Assembly (NCBI GenBank): GCA_947369305.1
Contig: CANBLA010000007.1
Coordinates: forward strand, 1-19,584
DNA from: an uncultured Clostridia bacterium
GTDB lineage: Bacteria > Bacillota_A > Clostridia > TANB77 > CAG-508
Length of the DNA: 19,584 bases
Reading direction: 5' to 3'
Both the position numbers and the translations under genes were made by a program. Positions within the stretch are counted from its first letter, which is position 1. The number at the start of each line of letters is the position of its first letter. This document shows, in pieces, positions 5,799 through 14,169 of this stretch. The notes beneath the pieces were generated by a model. That model was not told the origin of the DNA and ran no database searches. It saw only the letters and a program-made list of their open reading frames with translations.

Positions 5799-7794
5799 AT
5801 GTTTGGAAGTAACAAAAAGCAACCAACGATGAATGAATTAGAGTTGGATGCAAAAAAAGAAAAAGAGCAAAAAAGTATTTTTAAAAAAGACGAAAAAGAT
5901 ATCAAACATTTAATTGCACCAGGTGGAATTGATGCTAGTTATACAAATCACATTGAAATTGCATCAAACAAAACAAGATATGCTAGAAGTATGATTGTTG
6001 CAGCTTTACCAAGAATGTGTACTTTCCCAGAGTTTTTGAGAGGTATGTATACATTTGGGGATATTAATGTATCTGTTTTTATTAATCCAATTAGTGAAGC
6101 AACTTCACAAACGGACTTAAATAGAACGATTAATGAACTAGAGTCTGAAAGAGTTGTTGCTCAGGATAGAGGAGACATTAACAGAGAAAGAATCATTGCT
6201 CAAAAAAGAATGGAAGCAGAAGAATTAAGAGATGCTATTGCAGCAGGTTTCAACAAATTATTTGATTCAACGATTATATCAACTGTTTTTGCCTATAGTA
6301 TGGAAGAATTAGATCGATATACAGAATTATTAACGAATGAAATGTCCAAAAATCTGATTGATTTAAAACCAGCATGGGCGATGCAAGATGAAGCATTTCG
6401 TTCCAATATACCGTTTTGCGAAAATAAATTAAACAAATCACATACATTTGACAGAAGGGCAATGTCTACAGTATTTCCATTTTTTAATTCAGAAGTTGGT
6501 CATGAAAATGGAATACCATTAGGATTTAATAAACAAACAGGTTTGCCAATATTATATGATAATTTTAGTTCAAAATTAACCAACTATAACATGATTATTT
6601 TTGGTAAATCAGGTGCTGGTAAATCTGTTACAATAAAAACACTTTCAGCTCGTTCGTCAATTTTAATGGGAATTGAAAGTTTGGCATTAGATGCAGAAGG
6701 TGAATATGGTTCGGTTGCTGAATCTTTGGGTGGTGTTAATGTTGTCATCAGTCCAACTTCGAAAACGATTATTAATCTTTTCGATATTGAACCAGAAGTT
6801 ATAAAAGATGAGATTACAGGAAAAGAAAGAACGATTGTCAATGTAGAAAACAAAGTAGAAGATGTGACGCAAGGACTTCTTACGATGGCAAGACGGAAGT
6901 ACAGGAAGCGCGGAAGTAAACGAACTTACCAAGCAAATTATTTCAGAAGCTGTTTTAGAAGAATATGTAAGTCATGGAATTAATGATACAGTTGAAAGTT
7001 TATATGAAAAAAGTGGAAATAGTTCTCTTAATTTAGGTGATAACTATTTAGGAAGAGTAAAAAAGACGATGCCTACGATTGGTTCTTGGTATCGAAGAAT
7101 TTGCCGAAAGGCTGGAGAAAATGAAAATCCGGATTATCGTTTTCATTATAGTTACTTAGTAAAAGTTATGAAACAATACGTCAGAGAATTGCACGGTCAA
7201 ATGGCGTATTTTGATGGACAATCAACTTTTGAATTATTAGAAGGTGTACCTTTTATTAACCTTGATATTTCTCAATTAGAGGAAAGATTTGCAAGACCAC
7301 TTGCTCAGCAAATTTTACTTTCTTGGGTTTGGGAAAAATATGTTAAGAAAAATAGTGAAGATAAAACCAAAGCTTCTAAAAAGAGAGTTTTAATTGATGA
7401 GGCATGGATGATGTTACCACTTCCAGAAGCAGTCGATTTCCTAAATACGATGGCAAGACGTGCCAGAAAAAGAAATGTTTCGTTAGCAGTTATTTCACAA
7501 AAATTTCAAGATTTTTATGAAAAGCCAGAAGCACAAGCAATTTTGACATCATCTGAAACGAAATTATTTTTAGCGCAGGATAAATCTGAAATCGAATATT
7601 TGCAAGAAGTATTTAAATTAAGCGATGGTGAAGCAGGATTTTTAATTACTTGTGGACGAGGAGAAGGTTTACTTAGAGTTGGAGGAGATTCAGCAATTTT
7701 GGCAATTCAACCAACAAGCAAAGAAATGGAATTTGTTGAAACAAACTTGACCAAGCAAATTGAAATGGAAAAAGCAAAACAGCAACAACAATAA
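5799..7794 (+). CDS. virB4: VirB4-type T4SS ATPase, read through a +1 frame change at 6894
   Basis: ATG 5799 follows AAAAGGAGGAATAAAT. The first frame runs to a TAA at 6981-6983 (394 residues), and the continuation is in the +1 frame to TAA 7792-7794. Joined at the CGG codon (6894-6896) by skipping the C, the product is 664 residues, a normal size for Gram-positive VirB4. The N-terminal domain (about 30-255) is VirB4-like. Walker A is GKSGAGKS at residues 269-276, and Walker B is RVLIDEAW with Asp533-Glu534 in the second frame. Further typical VirB4 motifs are LAVISQKFQDF and SSETKLFLAQD. The frame change lies between Walker A and Walker B, so without it no active ATPase can form. Both halves look equally well conserved, without other stops. 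It should power pilus or channel assembly. A sequence error or pseudogene is the alternative to recoding. Confidence 0.85.
6891..6897 (+). promoter_or_regulatory. Candidate +1 frameshift site AGA-CGG-A in virB4
   Basis: In the upstream frame the codons are AGA (6891-6893) and CGG (6894-6896). Skipping C6894 gives GGA AGT ACA and restores the VirB4 reading TMAR-GSTGSAEVNEL. The last stop in the downstream frame is TGA at 6865-6867 and the upstream frame ends at 6983, so the change must lie in 6868-6983. Placement at CGG is inferred from protein quality and from the second site. There is no homopolymer here and no obvious upstream Shine-Dalgarno-like stimulator. Confidence 0.6.
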
Positions 7795-7812
7795 TAAAAA
7801 ATGAGGAGATTT

Positions 7813-8997
7813 ATGAAAAAGATAATCAGTTCACTATTAGTGATAGTGATTTTATTTAATTTCATATTATGTAGTGATGTGTATGCGAGTAGTTTTATAG
7901 GTACTGACTCGATTGCAGAGAATTCCATTTCATCAAAAGATCAAGAAATGATTACAAATGAGGGAAAAACAGAAGATAAAAGTGGAATGACAGGAGATAC
8001 CAGTTTTACCTGGGATTTATTAGGAGGTATTTTTGGGGCAATTGCTGGTACATTAGCAGTAGTAGCCAATTTGTTTCCTTTGATAATACAAGGGTGTATG
8101 TCATTTATATCAAATTCAGATGGACTTTTTACTATAGAGAAAACAGTATTTAATGAGATTGGGTTATTTAATATAAACTATTTCAATTTTGAATCCAATT
8201 ATAAAGTTGGAATTGGTAACAATGCAAAATCAGTAGACGCCGATTCTACAATTATGAGTAAAGTAAGAAAAAGTGTTGCAAAAATATTTATCATATTGCG
8301 TTTAATTGCAATTGCAATAAGTTTATTAACTTTAGTATATGTTGGTATTAGAATGGCTTTATCAACAGTAACATCAGATAAAATAAAATATAAGCAAATG
8401 TTAATGGCATGGGTTGAAAGCATTATAATTCTGTTTTTATTGCAATACATTATAAGTATTCTGTTTCAATTAGGTGAAGTATTTGGAAACATGATTTATA
8501 ACATAAAATGCAATTTGGGCAGTAGTGGAGAAATTGGATTTGAAACAGAAATTATGGATACATTACAAAAAAGTATGTTAGGACAAGCTGGATGGGAATT
8601 TGTTGCTAATGTTTTGCCATACTGGTTTTTAATATTTATACAAACCAAATTTTTTCTATCTTATTTTAAAAGATTAATTACAGTTGGATTTTTAATATTA
8701 ATCTCACCATTGGTAACAGTAACGTATCCAATTGATAAAGTTGGTGATGGAAAAGCACAAGCGTTTTCTGTTTGGTTTAATGAATTAGCCATAAATATAT
8801 TTATTCAACCGATTCATGCAATGATTTATTTAGTATTCATTTATACAGCTGGAGAAATTGCAAAACATTCAATATTAGTAGCTTTAGTATTTTTATTATC
8901 TTTAACAAAAGTTGAAAAGATAGTATTATTCTTATTCAATTTGAGAAATGTTGCAAGTTTAAGACCAGTTGATGAAGAAAGAAAAAAGGCAAAATAA
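7813..8997 (+). CDS. VirB6/TrbL-like polytopic T4SS channel protein, short form
   Basis: An ATG at 7801 is in frame but has no ribosome binding site. The AGGAG at 7804-7808 serves the ATG at 7813, which also gives a clean signal-type N-terminus (about 1-25, ending VYA/SSF), so 394 residues are annotated. Hydrophobic segments lie near residues 70-100, 155-180, 197-222, 255-285, 290-310, 330-355 and 355-380. It shares with the two later paralogues the block VAKxxxILRLI, then VGIRMALSTV and YKQMLMAW, and a second block ITVGFLILISPLVTVTYPID with GDGKAQAF. These fit the VirB6/TrbL-type inner-membrane component of conjugation channels. It ends soon after the last helix with a short basic tail, unlike its paralogues. 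It lies 18 bases after virB4. Confidence 0.75.
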   Translation: MKKIISSLLVIVILFNFILCSDVYASSFIGTDSIAENSISSKDQEMITNEGKTEDKSGMTGDTSFTWDLLGGIFGAIAGTLAVVANLFPLIIQGCMSFISNSDGLFTIEKTVFNEIGLFNINYFNFESNYKVGIGNNAKSVDADSTIMSKVRKSVAKIFIILRLIAIAISLLTLVYVGIRMALSTVTSDKIKYKQMLMAWVESIIILFLLQYIISILFQLGEVFGNMIYNIKCNLGSSGEIGFETEIMDTLQKSMLGQAGWEFVANVLPYWFLIFIQTKFFLSYFKRLITVGFLILISPLVTVTYPIDKVGDGKAQAFSVWFNELAINIFIQPIHAMIYLVFIYTAGEIAKHSILVALVFLLSLTKVEKIVLFLFNLRNVASLRPVDEERKKAK

Positions 8998-9009
8998 GGG
9001 AGGAAACTA

Positions 9010-10560
9010 ATGAGGCAAAAAGTAGACTATCAGAAATTAAATGAAGTTTATACCAAAAGAAAAATAGTAATTGGACTTATAATATTAGTTTTTGTTTTGG
9101 CTTTTTGCCTAGCTTTGCTACATTCTATAAAAATAAAAAACGAACAAAAAGAGCAGGCAATTATGTCAGGTAATTTTGCATCAATAAAAGATATTTTAGA
9201 ACATTATGGCTGTAAATATATACGTATGAAAGAACAGGCAACAGAAGGATTTAAAGTAGATATTTACACAGAATTTAAATATGAATTATACGAAAATGAA
9301 AAAAGTAACGAAAAGTTCTATAACGAATTAATTAATAAAATAGCTGATTTTTTACATTATAATAGCTTTAAAATGATTGATAATAGTAAAAAAGAACCAA
9401 TCGAAATACAAGTAATATGTCAAAACAGCAAAATAGAAACGATTTATATTAATGGGATAGAAGATTACTTTATTTACATGGATTCACAAATTAGCCTGAA
9501 AAAATATAAAGAAATTAAGACGGTTGACTTACTAATTCAAGCTCCAGAAATTATAAATTGCATACAAAATGATTGGAATTCCTCTACTCAATTTGGTGTG
9601 CGAAAGGCAATTTTTCAGAACTATTTTATTTATTTTGAAGAAGGAATTCGAACAAGAATAATCGATGGAAAGATATATAATATTGTTTTTGATAAAAATT
9701 ATGTAAATTCCATCATAAATGGCTTTACTGTTGGGACAGAAAGTGATATAATTATAAGTGAGCTAGGAAAGCCAGCTTTTCAAAATGAGGATAAAAGTAT
9801 CATTGGCTATAAAAGCAATGAAATTTATGTATTTTTTGAAAAAGACCAAATTTCTATTTATAGAAACGCTCGAGAGAAGGGATATGATGCATTTTTTGAA
9901 TTGACAGATAAATTTTTAGATAATCAATATTCCCTATTGGAGTTTATGAATGAACTTACAGATATATGGCCGGATTATGAAAAATACATATATAACCAAG
10001 AAACTGTATTTTTGTCTTATCCCAATAAAGGAATTGATATAAAATTAAATTACGATAATACAGATGGAATTATTTTGTATAATAACATTGGAGTAGATCA
10101 AAAAATTGTAAATAAATATTTGGAGCATACTGAATTTTTAGCACAACTTCAAATGGATAATATTTATAATGCTGAAGTAAGAAGGATTGAATTACAAAAG
10201 AGCCTAACTACAAAATGCAAGGAGTACCGAGAAAAATTTGAAAAAGAAGATGATAGAAATAGAGGGCAATCGTATGAATATTATGCAGATTTAGATTCTA
10301 ACGACAAGATAATAACTTTGTATTTTATATCACAAAATGAACAATTGGTAGATTGTGAATTACGTGAGAGTGTGAATTCTTATCTGTGGCTTAGTGAAAC
10401 TTTGTTAGCTTATAGTAGAAATGGGAAAGGAATTTATTATTATGATTTAAAAAATCAAACCAAAGGAATATTGATAGCAGGAGACGAAACATATAATCTA
10501 AAAACTTACCAAGATGGTATTTTGAAATATGATGAAAAGGAGATTTCTATACAATTTTAA
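9010..10560 (+). CDS. Membrane-anchored extracytoplasmic protein of unknown function inside the T4SS operon
   Basis: A 516-residue protein starting at ATG 9010 after GGGAGGAAACTA, 12 bases behind the VirB6-like gene. One N-terminal membrane helix (about 19-41) without a cleavage site is followed by a roughly 475-residue soluble region predicted to lie outside the membrane. I do not recognise a family. The stretch from about residue 238 (GFTVGTESDIIISELGKPAF, then alternating strand-like segments) resembles the G-x-s-x-x-x-v/i-x-x-x-L-G-x-P pattern of small lipoprotein folds such as SmpA/OmlA. The C-terminus (from about 457, LWLSETLLAYSRNGKGIYYYD) resembles a beta-propeller blade. Both are fold impressions only. 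Its location between two virB6-like genes argues for an accessory envelope component of the secretion apparatus. Confidence 0.6.
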   Translation: MRQKVDYQKLNEVYTKRKIVIGLIILVFVLAFCLALLHSIKIKNEQKEQAIMSGNFASIKDILEHYGCKYIRMKEQATEGFKVDIYTEFKYELYENEKSNEKFYNELINKIADFLHYNSFKMIDNSKKEPIEIQVICQNSKIETIYINGIEDYFIYMDSQISLKKYKEIKTVDLLIQAPEIINCIQNDWNSSTQFGVRKAIFQNYFIYFEEGIRTRIIDGKIYNIVFDKNYVNSIINGFTVGTESDIIISELGKPAFQNEDKSIIGYKSNEIYVFFEKDQISIYRNAREKGYDAFFELTDKFLDNQYSLLEFMNELTDIWPDYEKYIYNQETVFLSYPNKGIDIKLNYDNTDGIILYNNIGVDQKIVNKYLEHTEFLAQLQMDNIYNAEVRRIELQKSLTTKCKEYREKFEKEDDRNRGQSYEYYADLDSNDKIITLYFISQNEQLVDCELRESVNSYLWLSETLLAYSRNGKGIYYYDLKNQTKGILIAGDETYNLKTYQDGILKYDEKEISIQF

Positions 10561-10587
10561 AATAAAATTTTAGAAAGGAATGAAAAA

Positions 10588-13500
10588 ATGAAGTTACGAA
10601 TCAAAGAAATGTTATATAAAATTTTAGTAGTATCAATGATAGCAGTAGTTTTATCATTCTTTTCAGCGTCTTCTGTTTCAGAAGCAAAATTAAAATTAAA
10701 AGATGGAGAGTTTTATTATTCAGGAACCCAAGAAGGAACATATGTAGTTGAAAAAAGTTTTTGGAGTAAAATATTAGATGCATTAGCAGAAATTGCCAAT
10801 TATCTATTAGGGATTATGACTTTGGGTGTAAGAGGTGTCGTTGTTGGTTGGATAGAAATTATGGAAATAGTTTTAACAGCTATATTAGGAGTAGAAATTG
10901 ATTGGGGAAGTTTCTTTAGCGATGCATTAGCTGGTATGGATAGTTATTCACAACAAATTGTAAATGTTGAAACAATTTTATTTAATAGAGTACCAATTTT
11001 GGATGCCAACCTATTTAAAGAAGGACAAAATGATACTAGAAATAGCGAAAAAGTTAAACAAGAGACGATAACAGAGGGCAATGAAGTTGTTAAAATAATT
11101 AAAGAGTCAGTTGCAAAATGGTATTATATCATGAGACTAATTGTAATTGCTTTTATGCTATTATTATTAATTTTTATTGGGGTAAAAATGGCGATATCAA
11201 CAATTTCGTCTGAAAAAGCGATTTATAAACAAATGCTAGTTGACTGGATTGCTGGGATGATAATTGTTTTTTCAATTCATTATATTATGATTGCTATATT
11301 AACACTTAATGATACAATTGTAGATTCCATGGAACCATTAGCAAAAGAGCCATCGGAAATACAAGAAGTATATCAATATGGTGATAAAGACAAATTAAAA
11401 ACTTCTTCAGAAATAGAAACAACGTTATATGAATCTGCCAGAACAAGAGCATACAGCCTAAAATTAACAGATGGTTTTACCGGTATGATAATATATGCTG
11501 TTCTTGTGTATTATGCATGGAGATTTGCATTGGTTTATTTTAGAAGGGTTATTAACATTATTATATTGACATTAATGGCTCCTGCAATTTCAGCTTCGTA
11601 TGCTTTTAACAAAGTGTTAACAGGGAAACCCAAAATATTCTCAACTTGGTTTTCTGAATATGTGATGAATGTAATTATTCAAATTATTCATGTTTTAGTA
11701 TATGTTTCATTTGTTTCTATTGCACTTACGTTATCATTAAGCTCAATAATAGGAACGGTATTGGCATTTATGCTATTAAATTTTATGTTAAAAGCAGATA
11801 AATTAGCCAGAAAACTATTTAAATTGTCAGGAGGAAAAGGAAGTCTTGCAGGTGATATGGCAGATAGAACAGATTTCAAACATTTGAAGCAAGAAGCACA
11901 ATCAGCAAAAGATGCCTTAGTAGGAGGAACATTGGCAAAAACAGCAATGAAAGCAACCTATGCAGTTGCAACTAAGCCTTTTAAAGTAGCTGGAATGGCA
12001 GCATTAAGCCATGCGGTTGCGGCTGTGAATAATAATGAACATTTCCAAGAGCATAAAAGAAAAAAACAGGAAAAGGAAAAACAAGAATTAGAGGAATCTG
12101 CTAAACAATTTCTTGAAAATGACAAGGAAGCTATTGAAAAAAATCAAGAAATAGAAGAATTAGAAGAGAAAAAGGAAAAATTGCTTGAAGAAAGAAAAAA
12201 ACTAGAAACAAAATTAAAATATTATAATCAACAAAAGGATGATAATGCTCAAAAAGTCAAGAAACAATTAGAAGAAAATCAAAATGCAATCAATCAAATA
12301 AAGAAAGAAATTAAGAAAAAAGAAGATGAAATTCAAAAAGCATTTTTAACCCAACAAATTAGTAGTAGTGCTTCAATTATAGGTACAGTAAAAGGAAATA
12401 TAGGTTCTGCTCTAAATGAACTTGTTGAGAAAAAGAATGGAAGATATAGAAGCAAAAAAATAGAAACGTTGAGAGAAGGCGGTATAAAAGGAGCATTTTG
12501 GCGCAAAAAATTAGATAGCAAAACATTGAGATTTAAAAATAATCTAAAACTTGGTAAATTATTTGATTTAGACTCTTCAGAACAAAAAATATTAAAATCA
12601 GAAATGGATTTTTGGAAAAAAAGAATTACGGCAATAGGTTCTATGGTTGCAGGATTTCCATTATTAGTTACTAATCCACTAGTTGGAATGGCATTGCTTA
12701 GTAAAACTGGTATAACTCATTTGGATGTAAAAACGAGAAGAAGAAGATATAAAAATCGAGCAGCCCGTGTGAAAAATAAAGAATATACTTTTAAAGCATT
12801 TGGTGGTGCTACAGTTGAAAGATTAAGTAGACCAGAATCTTATCACATATTAGAAATGGATAGACTGGAGACATTGAAACACAAAAAAGTAAGAAAAGAA
12901 GTAAGCAATGTAATGAAATACGCAAAGCAAATGGAAATAAGAGAAACTAATATTATAAAAAGTGCGAAAGCATTAGAAAATGATTTTACACAAAGTATGT
13001 TTAATTATGAGAATAATATTAGAAAAGATGTCTTGACAAAAGATATTGAAGATTTAGCATTTGAGCAAAAAGTAAGACAGAAAAATGTGGTTAATGTTGG
13101 TAATGGAGTTTGTATGCAATTGCAGACGAATGTTAGTATGAGAAAATTTATGGAATCAATAGAAAAAATAGCTTCTCGAAAAGATTTAAGTGCAAAAGAT
13201 AAAAAAGATATGATACATAAAATGATGAATCAGCAAAAAGGTCTTATCATAAAAGAAGCAATGGCCACATTATGTGCAGAAAATGGAATAACTGACATTA
13301 CAGAACTACAATTGACAGATAGTGATATGTTCCAAATCAATGAAAATATCTTAGCTATGTTAGAAACAAGTGGAATTGTAAGAAAAGGTGATATTGACTT
13401 AGAAAGTGCTAATATTAATGAAGAAACAATATCGCAAGCCTATTTGGATTTAACATCAGATTATGAGGCAACCAATAGAGGATTGGAATCTAACTTAGTA

Positions 13501-14143
13501 TCTTCTGCCATATTAGAGTATATGGAGCGCAATGGATTAAAAAATGTAAAGGACTTAAATACAGAAGATGCTAAAAGAGAAATTTATAATATTATGAAAG
13601 ATAAACTTATGCCAAAAGTTTCGAAGGATTCTGCATCAGTTATAGAAAAGCTAATAGGTAAAAATAAAATCAAAGAGGAATTTGAATTGTCTGAAGAGAT
13701 AAAACAAGCTGTAGAAGAAAATATAAAGAAAGTAAGAAAAACAACAAAACGGTGATTTAGCAAAAAAAGCAAGCAAATCAGACTTAGTAAGAAGAGAAGT
13801 AAACAGACAAGCCAATAACACAAAAAGTAAGATAGAAAAAGCATTATACACACAAGACAGTAGTGAACTTACACAAGAGGAATTTGACAATTTATTTTCT
13901 CCATTATCAAAACTAGGAAGGAAAAATCAGCAATTAGAGGAAATGGGAGTAAAAGTAGAAAAGAGAAATAATAAGAAAACTGCTGAAATGCTAAAATATT
14001 ATAATCAAAAAGATGGTAGCAAAAGATTCGATGAATCGAAAGATGGAAGCTTAAGGGTTGAACGTGAAGTAAGAGAATTAGATACAAGAATACATGGAAC
14101 AGTAGATGTAATTAATTTACTTCATAATATGCATAAAAAGTAA
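10588..14143 (+). CDS. VirB6-like T4SS protein with very long coiled-coil tail, read through a +1 frame change at CGG-TGA
   Basis: ATG 10588 follows GAAAGGAATGAAAAA. A signal-type leader (about 1-33) precedes several helices and the paralogue block SVAKWYYIMRLI, GVKMAISTI, YKQMLVDWIAG (about 173-220). Further helices reach about residue 400. A long soluble tail then includes a Lys/Glu-rich coiled coil (about 492-590), a possible hydrophobic hairpin (about 683-712, GSMVAGFPLLVTNPLVGMAL) and helical repeats. The first frame ends at CGG TGA (13750-13755), giving 1055 residues. Skipping C13750 continues in the +1 frame to TAA 14141-14143, giving 1184 residues. The added 130 residues are charged, helical and similar in composition to the preceding tail, and have no ribosome binding site of their own. 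Two isoforms are therefore possible. The VirB6-like channel role is inferred from paralogy and position. Confidence 0.72.
13747..13755 (+). promoter_or_regulatory. Candidate +1 frameshift site AAA-CGG-TGA in the long-tailed virB6-like gene
   Basis: The upstream frame reads AAA CGG TGA. Skipping C13750 gives AAA GGT GAT TTA and opens 130 further codons. The downstream frame has a TAA at 13733-13735, so the change must lie within 13736-13755, about six codons, and the only CGG of the gene is among them. A shift-prone sense codon directly before TGA recalls the +1 site of the release-factor-2 gene (CTT TGA C), but there is no matching internal Shine-Dalgarno upstream. Confidence 0.65.
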
Positions 14144-14169
14144 TCTGTAGAAGATGGGATGGTGAATAA

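Noticed and set aside
6894..6918. Local duplication causing the virB4 frame change (CGGAAGTA at 6894-6901 and 6911-6918)
   Set aside because: The copies are 17 bases apart. A 17-base insertion would shift the frame the wrong way, and the protein between them fits in the shifted frame.
7069..7794. Separate 241-residue ATPase gene
   Set aside because: The reading frame extends upstream to 6868 with VirB4-like sequence, and no ribosome binding site lies before ATG 7069; it is the second part of virB4.
7801..7812. ATG 7801 as start of the first VirB6-like protein
   Set aside because: No ribosome binding site precedes it; the AGGAG just after it serves ATG 7813.
13753..13755. TGA read as tryptophan (Mycoplasma-type code) to explain the second break
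   Set aside because: That reading reaches a TAA after 23 more codons of low-quality sequence, and no internal TGA codons are seen in any long gene, where Trp is always TGG.
12213..14015. Shared LKYYNQ segment in the coiled coil and in the frameshifted tail of the long virB6-like gene, as a functional repeat
   Set aside because: The identity is only about 17 bases in A+T-rich coiled-coil sequence; too short to call a repeat, though it is mildly consistent with one protein.
13943..14143. Separate 66-residue gene
   Set aside because: The frame is open upstream to 13736, there is no proper ribosome binding site, and composition matches the tail of the preceding protein, so it is treated as the frameshifted C-terminus.
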